Below, in pieces: positions 57,742 to 64,000 of a stretch of 64,000 bases of DNA. The notes beneath the pieces were generated by a model. The model was not told the origin of the DNA, did not search any database, and saw only the letters and a program-made list of their open reading frames with translations. The position numbers and the translations under genes are program-made. This stretch comes from Pseudacidovorax sp. RU35E (GTDB lineage: Bacteria > Pseudomonadota > Gammaproteobacteria > Burkholderiales > Burkholderiaceae_C), in the NCBI RefSeq assembly GCF_900156165.1, contig NZ_FTMY01000013.1:110284-174283 (forward strand), given 5' to 3'. Numbering within the stretch: position 1 is the first letter of the stretch; every line of letters begins with the position of its first letter.

Positions 57742-58248
57742 TCAGCCCTTGGCCTGGCCCAGCAACGTGCCCGCATCGCTCACCTCGAACTTGCCCGGCG
57801 CTTCGACGTTGAGCGCGGCGACCTTGCCGTCCTTGACCAGCATCGAATAGCGGTTGCTGCGCAGGCCCATGCCACGTGCGGTGAGGTCCAGCGTCAGGCC
57901 CGTGGCCTTGGCGAATTCGGCGCTGCCGTCGGCCAGCATGCGCACCTTGCCGTTGGTCTTCTGGTCGCGGGCCCATGCGCCCATCACGAAGGCGTCATTG
58001 ACGCTCAGGCACCAGATCTCGTCCACGCCCGCATCCTTGAAGGAATCGGCACCTTCCACATAGCCCGGCACATGCTTGGCCGAGCAGGTGGGCGTGAAGG
58101 CGCCCGGCAGCGCAAACAGCGCGATGGTCTTGCCGGCACTGGCCTTGGCTACATCCACGGGGTTCGGACCGATGCTGCAGCCCTCACCCTCGACCTCCGA
58201 ATACTCGTACAGCGTGACAGCGGGGATGGTGTCGCCAACCTTGATCAT
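57742..58248 (-). CDS. peroxiredoxin (Prx5/hybrid type)
   Basis: A 168-residue thiol peroxidase. The peroxidatic Cys55 is in PGAFTPTCSAKHVPGY, a second Cys lies in DEIWCLSVND, and GLRSNRYSMLVKDG is typical of the Prx5 group. It reduces hydrogen and alkyl peroxides in the cytoplasm. AGGAG precedes the ATG at 58248. It occupies the place where rplN normally follows rpsQ and is separated from rpsQ by a strong terminator, so it needs its own promoter, not obvious in the short gap. Confidence 0.93.
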   Translation of the reverse strand: MIKVGDTIPAVTLYEYSEVEGEGCSIGPNPVDVAKASAGKTIALFALPGAFTPTCSAKHVPGYVEGADSFKDAGVDEIWCLSVNDAFVMGAWARDQKTNGKVRMLADGSAEFAKATGLTLDLTARGMGLRSNRYSMLVKDGKVAALNVEAPGKFEVSDAGTLLGQAKG

Positions 58249-58271
58249 GGAAGCTCCTCTGAGGTTTGATG

Positions 58272-58305
58272 AAAAACAAAAACGGCCCACATTGTGGGCC
58301 GTTTT
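58272..58305 (-). terminator. rho-independent terminator after rpsQ
   Basis: A perfect stem (AAAACGGCCCAC, 58279-58290, with GTGGGCCGTTTT, 58294-58305) and an ATT loop are followed on the minus strand by a T-rich tract (58276-58272). It starts 26 bp after the rpsQ stop and closes the S10 cluster here. Confidence 0.92.
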
Positions 58306-58330
58306 GCTTGCACCGCGAGGGTGGTGGAGA

Positions 58331-58600
58331 TCAGACCGCGGCGGCCTTCTCGACCAGACGCGTGGCGACCCAGTTCTTGGACTTGGAGATCGGACGCGAC
58401 TCGGTGATCTCGATCACGTCGCCCAGGTGGAACTGGCCGTCTTCGTCGTGCGCGTGGTACTTGCTCGACTTGATCATGATCTTGTTGTAGATCGGGTGCT
58501 TGACGCGGCGCTCGACGAGCACCGTGACGGTCTTTTCGCGCTTGTCGCTGACGACCTTGCCGACCAGGGTGCGCTTGAGGGATTGCTTGGCTTCCGTCAT
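58331..58600 (-). CDS. rpsQ: 30S ribosomal protein S17
   Basis: An 89-residue OB-fold protein binding 16S rRNA near the 5' domain. [29 protein letters not shown] and [18 protein letters not shown] are conserved. The ATG at 58600 has AAGGAG six bases upstream; a GTG two codons earlier is less likely. It is the last gene of the cluster in this genome and is followed by a terminator instead of rplN. Confidence 0.97.
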   Translation of the reverse strand: MTEAKQSLKRTLVGKVVSDKREKTVTVLVERRVKHPIYNKIMIKSSKYHAHDEDGQFHLGDVIEITESRPISKSKNWVATRLVEKAAAV

Positions 58601-58609
58601 GTTCACTCC

Positions 58610-58843
58610 TTACTTGGCGGCAGCGGCAGCCTGCTTCTGCGCCAGGATGGTCTTGGCTCGGGCGATGTCGCGGCGGGTCACGCGCAGGCTGGCCACATTG
58701 GACAGCTGTTGCGTGGCCTTCTGCATGCGCAGGCCGAAATGGGCCTTCTGCAGATCCTTGACTTCGGCCTGGAGGCCGGCGACGTCCTTCTCGCGCAGGG
58801 TAGCGGCCTTGGACACCTTGGCTGCATTCTTCTTGGTTGCCAT
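58610..58843 (-). CDS. rpmC: 50S ribosomal protein L29
   Basis: A 77-residue protein. The coiled-coil core [34 protein letters not shown] is followed by [13 protein letters not shown]. An Ala/Lys-rich start of about 13 residues precedes it, and a short Ala-rich tail follows. AGGAG precedes the ATG. It is near the peptide exit tunnel and lies between rplP and rpsQ with short gaps. Confidence 0.96.
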   Translation of the reverse strand: MATKKNAAKVSKAATLREKDVAGLQAEVKDLQKAHFGLRMQKATQQLSNVASLRVTRRDIARAKTILAQKQAAAAAK

Positions 58844-58856
58844 GAGAGTTCTCCTA

Positions 58857-59273
58857 TCAGGCGCCAAGCTGGCGAGCAACGAAGGTCGTGCGCAGCGGCA
58901 GCTTGGCTGCAGCCAGGCGGAACGCTTCACGAGCGAGTTCTTCGGGCACGCCGACGATCTCGTAGATGACCTTGCCCGGCTGGATCTCGGCCACGTAGTA
59001 CTCGGGGTTGCCCTTGCCGTTACCCATCCGGACTTCGGCGGGCTTGGTCGAGATCGGCTTGTCGGGGAACACGCGGATCCAGATACGGCCACCGCGCTTC
59101 ACATGGCGCGAGATGGCACGGCGAGCGGCTTCGATCTGACGCGCCGTCAGGCGGCCGCGATCGACAGACTTCAGGCCGAAGTCACCGAAAGCCACCGAGT
59201 TGCCTCGGGTGGCGACGCCGGTGTTGCGGCCCTTTTGTTCCTTGCGGAACTTTCTGCGTGCAGGTTGCAGCAT
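58857..59273 (-). CDS. rplP: 50S ribosomal protein L16
   Basis: A 138-residue protein that contacts the A-site tRNA and central protuberance. The start [17 protein letters not shown], the middle [22 protein letters not shown] and the loop [19 protein letters not shown] are all intact. Length matches other beta-proteobacteria. It is placed between rpsC and rpmC. Confidence 0.98.
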   Translation of the reverse strand: MLQPARRKFRKEQKGRNTGVATRGNSVAFGDFGLKSVDRGRLTARQIEAARRAISRHVKRGGRIWIRVFPDKPISTKPAEVRMGNGKGNPEYYVAEIQPGKVIYEIVGVPEELAREAFRLAAAKLPLRTTFVARQLGA

Positions 59274-59303
59274 TAGATTTCTCCGTCTTTCTCAGGGCCG
59301 GGT

Positions 59304-60200
59304 TTATTCGGCCTTGGCGCCGTCCGCTGCTGCAGCGGGCGCGGCTTTGCGGACGCGCTTAACGGCGGGCTTGTTGGGGTCCACGGCTTCGGCGGGCTTG
59401 TCGCTGCCGTCGGCCGGGGCGGTGTTGCCACCGATCGGACCACGGGCACCGGCACGCGGGCCACCGCGGCGGTCGTTGCCGCCCGGACGGCCATCACGGC
59501 GCGGACCACGCGGACCGCGACGCTCTTCGCCCTCGGGGCGCGGCGTGCTGTCCAGCGAGGGCGCGTCGTTACGGCCCAGGGTGTCGCCCTTGTAGACCCA
59601 GACCTTCACGCCGATCACACCGTAGGTGGTCTTGGCTTCGGAGGTGCCGTAGTCGATGTCGGCGCGCAGGGTGTGCAGCGGCACACGGCCTTCGCGGTAC
59701 CACTCGGTACGAGCGATTTCAATGCCGTTCAGGCGGCCGGCGGACATGATCTTGATGCCCTGGGCGCCCAGACGCATGGCGTTCTGCATCGCACGCTTCA
59801 TGGCGCGGCGGAACATGATGCGCTTCTCGAGCTGCTGCGTGATCGAGTCGGCGATCAGCTGAGCATCGACTTCGGGCTTGCGCACTTCTTCGATGTTCAC
59901 GGCCACCGGCACGCCCAGCTGCTTGCCGAGATCGCGCTTCAGGTTCTCGATGTCCTCGCCCTTCTTGCCGATCACCACGCCCGGACGTGCCGAGAAGATG
60001 GTGATGCGGGCGTTCTTGGCGGGGCGCTCGATCAGCACGCGCGAAACGGACGCGTTCTTGAGCTTCTTCTTCAGGTACTCGCGAACCTTGATGTCCTCGG
60101 CCAGCATGCCCGCGAAGTCGCGGTTGTTGGCGTACCAGCGGCTGGCCCAGTTGCGGCTGACCGCAAGGCGGAAGCCGGTCGGGTGGATTTTCTGTCCCAT
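59304..60200 (-). CDS. rpsC: 30S ribosomal protein S3 with long Arg/Gly-rich C-terminal tail
   Basis: A 298-residue S3, about 65 residues longer than the E. coli protein. The N-terminal [12 protein letters not shown], the KH domain ([22 protein letters not shown]) and the C-terminal domain ending [14 protein letters not shown] are standard. The last 85 residues are low-complexity: first Arg/Gly-rich ([25 protein letters not shown]), then Ala/Lys/Pro-rich. S3 lines the mRNA entry tunnel and has helicase activity there, so the tail may add RNA contacts. The ATG at 60200 is fixed by homology. Confidence 0.97.
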   Translation of the reverse strand: MGQKIHPTGFRLAVSRNWASRWYANNRDFAGMLAEDIKVREYLKKKLKNASVSRVLIERPAKNARITIFSARPGVVIGKKGEDIENLKRDLGKQLGVPVAVNIEEVRKPEVDAQLIADSITQQLEKRIMFRRAMKRAMQNAMRLGAQGIKIMSAGRLNGIEIARTEWYREGRVPLHTLRADIDYGTSEAKTTYGVIGVKVWVYKGDTLGRNDAPSLDSTPRPEGEERRGPRGPRRDGRPGGNDRRGGPRAGARGPIGGNTAPADGSDKPAEAVDPNKPAVKRVRKAAPAAAADGAKAE

Positions 60201-60214
60201 GTTTCTTCCAGACC

Positions 60215-60547
60215 TTAGTTGCCGACGGTCACGTACACATGGCACGTGGGCTTGCTGATGCGGTTGCCGCGGCCCTTGGCGCGCGCGGTGAAGCGCTTGA
60301 GCGTGGCGCCCTGCTCGACGTAGATCGTCTTGACGCGGAGCTCGTCGATGTCGGCTCCGTCGTTGTGCTCGGCGTTGGCGATGGCCGACTCGAGCACCTT
60401 CTTGACGATCACGGCGGCCTTCTTCTGGGTGAATTCCAGAATGTTCAGCGCTTGATCGACCTTCTTGCCGCGGATCAGATCGGCAACGAGGCGGCCCTTG
60501 TCCACAGACAGGCGCACGCCGCGGAGAACTGCACGTGTTTCAGACAT
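60215..60547 (-). CDS. rplV: 50S ribosomal protein L22
   Basis: A 110-residue protein whose beta-hairpin lines the exit tunnel. [18 protein letters not shown], the macrolide-relevant hairpin region and the ending [14 protein letters not shown] are conserved. It lies between rpsS and rpsC in the usual order. Confidence 0.97.
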   Translation of the reverse strand: MSETRAVLRGVRLSVDKGRLVADLIRGKKVDQALNILEFTQKKAAVIVKKVLESAIANAEHNDGADIDELRVKTIYVEQGATLKRFTARAKGRGNRISKPTCHVYVTVGN

Positions 60548-60559
60548 GTTCTCTGCTCC

Positions 60560-60835
60560 TTACTTCTTGGCTTTCTTGTCCGCCGGGTGACCCTTGAACG
60601 TGCGGGTCAGTGCGAACTCGCCCAGCTTATGGCCGACCATCTGGTCGGTCACATACACGGGCACGTGCTGCTTGCCGTTGTGCACGGCAATGGTCAGACC
60701 GATGAACTCGGGCAGCACCATCGAGCGGCGCGACCAGGTCTTGATCGGCTTCTTGTCCTTGGTCGCGATGGACTTCTCGACCTTGGCGATCAGGTGATGG
60801 TCGACGAAGGGACCTTTTTTGAGAGAGCGAGTCAT
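60560..60835 (-). CDS. rpsS: 30S ribosomal protein S19
   Basis: A 91-residue protein of the 30S head. [40 protein letters not shown] and [18 protein letters not shown] are the hallmark segments. It binds 16S rRNA with S13. It lies 9 bp after rplB. Confidence 0.98.
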   Translation of the reverse strand: MTRSLKKGPFVDHHLIAKVEKSIATKDKKPIKTWSRRSMVLPEFIGLTIAVHNGKQHVPVYVTDQMVGHKLGEFALTRTFKGHPADKKAKK

Positions 60836-60844
60836 GGCTGCCCC

Positions 60845-61669
60845 TTACTTCTTGCGACGCGACACGATGAAGACCTGCGTGCGCTTGTTGTTGCGGGTAC
60901 GGTAACCCTTGGTCAGATTGCCCCACGGGTCGACCGGATGGCGGCCTTCGCCCGTCTTGCCTTCGCCACCACCGTGCGGGTGGTCAACCGGGTTCATCAC
61001 CACGCCGCGGACGGTCGGGCGAATACCACGATGGCGGGTCGCACCAGCCTTGCCGTACTGGCGCAGGCTGTGTTCTTCGTTGGCCACTTCACCGATGGTG
61101 GCGCGGCACTCGATGTGGATCCGGCGCACTTCGCCCGAACGCATCCGCACCTGGGCGTAGATGCCTTCGCGGGCCAGCAGCGTGGCCGAAGCACCAGCGG
61201 AACGTGCGATCTGCGCACCCTTGCCCGGCTGCAACTCGATGCAGTGGATCGTCGAACCGACGGGGATGTTGCGGATCGGCAGGGTGTTGCCTGCGCGGAT
61301 CGGGGCTTCCGAGCCACTCACCAGGGTCGCACCAGCTTCCACACCGCGCGGGGCGATGATGTAGCGGCGCTCGCCGTCGGCGTAGCACACCAGCGCGATG
61401 TGGGCGGAGCGGTTCGGGTCGTACTCGACGCGTTCGACCTTGGCCGGAATGCCGTCCTTGTTGCGCTTGAAGTCGACCACGCGGTAGTGGTGACGGTGGC
61501 CACCGCCCTTGTGGCGGGTGGTGATGTGGCCGTTGTTGTTGCGGCCGGCCTTCTGGAACTGGGGTTCCAGCAGAGGCGCGTAGCCTTCACCCTTGTGCAG
61601 GTGGTCGCGCGAGATCTTGACCGCGCCGCGTTGGCCCGGGGAAGTCGGCTTGAGCTTGATGACGGCCAT
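60845..61669 (-). CDS. rplB: 50S ribosomal protein L2
   Basis: A 274-residue protein needed for subunit association and peptidyl-transferase function. [19 protein letters not shown], the catalytic-region His in [13 protein letters not shown] and the basic C terminus ([15 protein letters not shown]) are conserved. It starts two bases after the rplW stop. Confidence 0.98.
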   Translation of the reverse strand: MAVIKLKPTSPGQRGAVKISRDHLHKGEGYAPLLEPQFQKAGRNNNGHITTRHKGGGHRHHYRVVDFKRNKDGIPAKVERVEYDPNRSAHIALVCYADGERRYIIAPRGVEAGATLVSGSEAPIRAGNTLPIRNIPVGSTIHCIELQPGKGAQIARSAGASATLLAREGIYAQVRMRSGEVRRIHIECRATIGEVANEEHSLRQYGKAGATRHRGIRPTVRGVVMNPVDHPHGGGEGKTGEGRHPVDPWGNLTKGYRTRNNKRTQVFIVSRRKK

Positions 61670-61671
61670 GA

Positions 61672-62007
61672 TTACGCAGCCTCCGAAACCAGGTTGAGCT
61701 CCTGACCGGGCTTGAGCGTCACGTAGGCCTTGCGAACGTTGTCGCGGCGGCCCACCGAGCGGCCGAAGCGCTTGGTCTTGCCCTTGATGTTGGCGACAGA
61801 CACGCCCTTGACCTCGACCTTGAACATCAGCTCGACGGCGGCCTTGATCTCGGGTTTGGTGGCGTCCTGAAGAACCTTGAAGGTGATGGCGTTCGACTTC
61901 TCGCCGACCATCGTGGCCTTCTCGGAGACGATCGGTGCGACCAGCACAGCCATCAGGCGGCCTTCGTCGAACTCGCGCTCCGCGGGGGTGGGATTCATGC
62001 GGCTCAT
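61672..62007 (-). CDS. rplW: 50S ribosomal protein L23
   Basis: A 111-residue protein at the tunnel exit, docking site for trigger factor and [37 protein letters not shown] and [20 protein letters not shown] are conserved. The ATG at 62007 overlaps the rplD stop as ATGA; an ATG at 61998 is possible. The first 18 residues ([15 protein letters not shown]) are a short acidic extension. Confidence 0.96.
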   Translation of the reverse strand: MSRMNPTPAEREFDEGRLMAVLVAPIVSEKATMVGEKSNAITFKVLQDATKPEIKAAVELMFKVEVKGVSVANIKGKTKRFGRSVGRRDNVRKAYVTLKPGQELNLVSEAA

Positions 62008-62624
62008 GCGAACATCTCCTTGAGCTTGTCGACGGCCGCCTTGGTCACCAGCACCTTCTTGTAGTGCACGAGCGACACGGGATCGGCGTAGCGCGGCTCG
62101 ACCACCAGCACGTTGGTCAGGTTGCGCGAGGCGAGGTACAGGTTCTCGTCGACTTCTTCGGCGATCACGAGCACGGACTCGAGGTTCATCGCCTTGAACT
62201 TGGCAGCCAGCGGCTTGGTCTTGGGCGAGTCCACCTTGAGCGACTCGACCACGGCCAGGCGGCCTTCGCGGGCCAGTTGCGAGAAGATGGACGCCATGCC
62301 GGCGCGGTACATCTTCTTGTTGATCTTCTGCGAGAAGTTTTCGTCAGGCAGGTTCGGGAAGATCCGGCCGCCCCCACGCCACAGCGGCGACGAGGTCATA
62401 CCGGCGCGGGCGCGGCCCGTGCCTTTTTGCTTGAACGGCTTCTTGGTGGAGTGCTTGACCTGCTCGCGGTCCTTCTGGGCACGAGTGCCCTGACGCGCGT
62501 TGGCCTGGTAGGCGACGACGATCTGATGGATCAGGTCTTCGTTGTAAGCACGACCGAACACGGTCTCGGGCGCATCGTACTTCGACGCGGCCTGGCCCTG
62601 CTCATTCAGGAGTTCGAGTTCCAT
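62004..62624 (-). CDS. rplD: 50S ribosomal protein L4
   Basis: A 206-residue protein with a long internal loop ([25 protein letters not shown]) that reaches into the exit tunnel. In E. coli L4 also represses its own S10 operon by acting on the mRNA leader. The gene overlaps the rplC stop by one base (TAATG) and the rplW start as ATGA. An analogous feedback here is possible through the leader upstream of rplC. Confidence 0.97.
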   Translation of the reverse strand: MELELLNEQGQAASKYDAPETVFGRAYNEDLIHQIVVAYQANARQGTRAQKDREQVKHSTKKPFKQKGTGRARAGMTSSPLWRGGGRIFPNLPDENFSQKINKKMYRAGMASIFSQLAREGRLAVVESLKVDSPKTKPLAAKFKAMNLESVLVIAEEVDENLYLASRNLTNVLVVEPRYADPVSLVHYKKVLVTKAAVDKLKEMFA

Positions 62625-63301
62625 TACTTCGCTCCTTCTGCCTGGGGCTTGGCCTTGACGGCGGGACGCACGGTCACGAAGCCGCCCTTGGCACCGGGGA
62701 TGGCACCCTTGATCAGCAGCAGCTGACGGGCTTCGTCGATGCGCACGATGTCCAGGTTCTGGGTGGTGACGGTCTCGTCGCCCATGTGGCCGGTCATCTT
62801 CTTGCCCGGGAACACGCGACCCGGATCCTGGGCCATCGAGATGGAGCCCGGGACGTTGTGGGAGCGGCTGTTACCGTGCGACGCACGCTGCGACGCGAAG
62901 TTGTGGCGCTTGATGGTGCCGGCGAAGCCCTTGCCGATCGAGGTGCCTTGCACATCGACCTTCTGGCCTGCTGCGAACACGGCGTTGGCGGCAATCACGC
63001 CACCGGCCTGATGCTGCGCAGCCGCTTCGGCCGTCACGCGGAATTCGCGGATGATTTCACCGGCTTCGACGCCGGCCTTGGCCAGGTGGCCGGCTTGGGG
63101 CTTCGTCACGCGCGAGGCACGACGGGCACCGAACGTCACCTGCAGAGCGACGTAGCCGTCGTTCTCTTGGGTCTTGACCTGGGTCACGCGGTTGTTGGAC
63201 ACGTCCACCACGGTGACGGGCACTGCATCGCCATCGTCCGTGAAGAGGCGCATCATGCCCACCTTGCGGCCCAGCAACCCGAGGGAGTTGCTTTGACTCA
63301 T
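62624..63301 (-). CDS. rplC: 50S ribosomal protein L3
   Basis: A 225-residue protein with [25 protein letters not shown] at the start and the loop near the peptidyl-transferase centre ([34 protein letters not shown]). It carries the glutamine in SMAQDPG that is methylated in many bacteria. GGAGA precedes the ATG at 63301. It is the first gene after the promoter at 63448-63476, not directly linked to rpsJ. Confidence 0.97.
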   Translation of the reverse strand: MSQSNSLGLLGRKVGMMRLFTDDGDAVPVTVVDVSNNRVTQVKTQENDGYVALQVTFGARRASRVTKPQAGHLAKAGVEAGEIIREFRVTAEAAAQHQAGGVIAANAVFAAGQKVDVQGTSIGKGFAGTIKRHNFASQRASHGNSRSHNVPGSISMAQDPGRVFPGKKMTGHMGDETVTTQNLDIVRIDEARQLLLIKGAIPGAKGGFVTVRPAVKAKPQAEGAK

Positions 63302-63447
63302 GGTTTTTCTCCAAAACTCCCGCCGCTGCCACTGCAATTGGCGACAACGTTGAACGCCCGCGAAATGCCGGCGGATACGAGAGAAGGGTTGATGAATTTC
63401 CGTGGCGCTGCGCCCATGACAGAACGCCGCACTTTGCGGAACCGCGG

Positions 63448-63476
63448 ATTCTAGCCCGCGCCGGCTGTCAATGCAA
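63448..63476 (-). promoter_or_regulatory. sigma70 promoter of the rplC-rpsQ unit, with long leader
   Basis: On the minus strand TTGCAT (63476-63471) and TAGAAT (63453-63448) are exactly 17 bp apart. The predicted start near 63441 leaves a leader of about 140 nt before rplC. The region between the promoter and 63301 holds no gene. It is a plausible target for autoregulation by L4, as in E. coli, though the leader sequence differs and I have not folded it. Confidence 0.6.
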
Positions 63477-63520
63477 CCTACCGTGGTGGGTCGCTGCCTA
63501 CGCGCTGCTTCGCACCAACG

Positions 63521-63552
63521 AAAAAGCCCGCGGCCAGGGGCACGCGGGCTTT
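63521..63552 (-). terminator. rho-independent terminator after rpsJ
   Basis: A 10-bp perfect stem (AAAGCCCGCG, 63523-63532, with CGCGGGCTTT, 63543-63552) and a ten-base loop are followed on the minus strand by T residues. It lies 21 bp after the rpsJ stop and about 250 bp before rplC. The tuf-rpsJ transcript therefore probably ends here. Confidence 0.85.
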
Positions 63553-63573
63553 GGGACAGAGGAAGCGCAGGAC

Positions 63574-63891
63574 TTACTGCAGCTTGATCTCGACGTCCAC
63601 GCCTGCCGGCAGGTCCAGCTTCATCAGCGCGTCCACCGTCTTGTCCGTGGGATCGACGATGTCCATCAGGCGCTGGTGCGTACGGATTTCGAACTGGTCG
63701 CGGCTCGACTTGTTGACGTGCGGCGAACGCAGGATGTCGAAACGCTTGAAGCGCGTCGGCAGGGGCACGGGGCCTTTGACGATGGCGCCGGTGCGCTTGG
63801 CGGTGTCGACGATCTCGGCAGCCGACTGGTCGATCAGCTTGTAGTCGAAGGCCTTGAGGCGGATGCGGATCTTCTGCTTGTTGGTAGCCAT
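63574..63891 (-). CDS. rpsJ: 30S ribosomal protein S10 (NusE)
   Basis: A 105-residue protein, part of the 30S head and, as NusE, of transcription antitermination complexes. [30 protein letters not shown], the loop [33 protein letters not shown] and [10 protein letters not shown] are conserved. It follows tuf by 14 bp and is separated from rplC by a terminator and a new promoter. Confidence 0.98.
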   Translation of the reverse strand: MATNKQKIRIRLKAFDYKLIDQSAAEIVDTAKRTGAIVKGPVPLPTRFKRFDILRSPHVNKSSRDQFEIRTHQRLMDIVDPTDKTVDALMKLDLPAGVDVEIKLQ

Positions 63892-63905
63892 GATGCGTCC
63901 GATCC

Positions 63906-64000
63906 TTACTCGATGATCTTGGCCACGACGCCGGCGCCGACGGTACGGCCGCCTTCACGGATGGCGAAGCGCAGACCTTCTTCCATGGCGATCGGGGCGA
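63906..64000 (-). CDS. tuf: elongation factor Tu, 3' end only
   Basis: The last 31 codons of EF-Tu are present, reading [20 protein letters not shown] and then AGVVAKIIE before TAA. These belong to domain III, which contacts EF-Ts and tRNA. The rest lies beyond the window. tuf directly upstream of rpsJ is the usual beta-proteobacterial str-S10 junction. Confidence 0.97.

Noticed and set aside
63448..63474. TTGACA 12 bp from TAGAAT upstream of rplC
   Set aside because: The spacing is too short for sigma70; TTGCAT three bases further upstream gives the correct 17 bp.

Overview
The window is about 64 kb of uniformly GC-rich DNA (roughly 68-70% by eye) from a beta-proteobacterium of the Burkholderiales, most probably the family Comamonadaceae (Variovorax, Acidovorax, Xenophilus and Hydrogenophaga are the kind of relatives I have in mind; the sequence alone does not let me choose). 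Reasons: an orphan Bug/TctC solute receptor, an Omp32-type porin, the dat-DUF493-lipB-lipA order, an incomplete PTS (EIIA-Man, HPr, EI), a ribosomal S10 cluster that stops at rpsQ, and an S3 protein with a long Arg/Gly tail. I see no insertion sequence, prophage, CRISPR array, tRNA or rRNA. No gene-free stretch exceeds 300 bp.

Layout. 1-211: edge of a DUF3617 protein. 339-7420 (minus): a six-gene sugar-catabolism operon headed by its own ROK repressor, then ribose-type ABC ATPase, permease and binding protein, a sugar-phosphate isomerase and a Gfo/Idh dehydrogenase. 7607-14857 (minus): the complete atpIBEFHAGDC operon with a strong terminator. 14976-17905 (plus): D-amino acid aminotransferase, DUF493, lipB, lipA (lipoate synthesis). 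17984-23868: a LysR gene facing a five-gene operon (SsuA/NMT1-type ABC importer, adenosine/adenine deaminase, 2-oxoglutarate/Fe(II) oxygenase), which I read as an uptake and oxidation pathway for a purine-like compound. 24050-25006: AEC carrier. 25043-28453 (minus): sulfatase, Bug receptor and aldose epimerase with a divergent LysR gene (28528). 29528-33015: a secreted GH43-like lipoprotein and a porin, divergent. 33029-36034: a degenerate histidine-kinase ATPase domain, a tiny membrane protein and a BaeSR-like two-component pair in one overlapping run.

36147-43619 (plus) carries a SWIM/SNF2 helicase, an acyl-CoA-synthetase-like enzyme, an AraC regulator, a cytochrome b561 and an EamA transporter. 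Then zwf (plus) converges on uppP (minus), followed by a DUF4188 protein and a CurA-like reductase. 48035-51700 (minus) is an envelope-stress-like operon: secreted repeat protein, CpxP/Spy-like lipoprotein, DUF4260 membrane protein, response regulator and sensor kinase. 51798-54370 (minus) is the PTS trio. A lipoprotein/TlpA-thioredoxin divergent pair, a cytochrome c'/cytochrome b divergent pair, a GNAT enzyme and a peroxiredoxin follow.

58331-64000 (minus) holds rpsQ back to rpsJ and the 3' end of tuf. The tuf-rpsJ unit ends in its own terminator. rplC-rpsQ has a separate promoter with a leader of about 140 nt and its own terminator, and the usual continuation into rplN-rplX is absent. Many neighbours overlap as ATGA or GTGA, so translational coupling is widespread.

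The loci I find most worth following are the oxygenase-deaminase-ABC operon (18960-23868), the sulfatase/lipoprotein/porin neighbourhood (25043-33015), the degenerate-kinase run (33029-36034) and the repeat-protein/CpxP/DUF4260 sensor operon (48035-51700). All functions are inferred from sequence reading; no database search was run.
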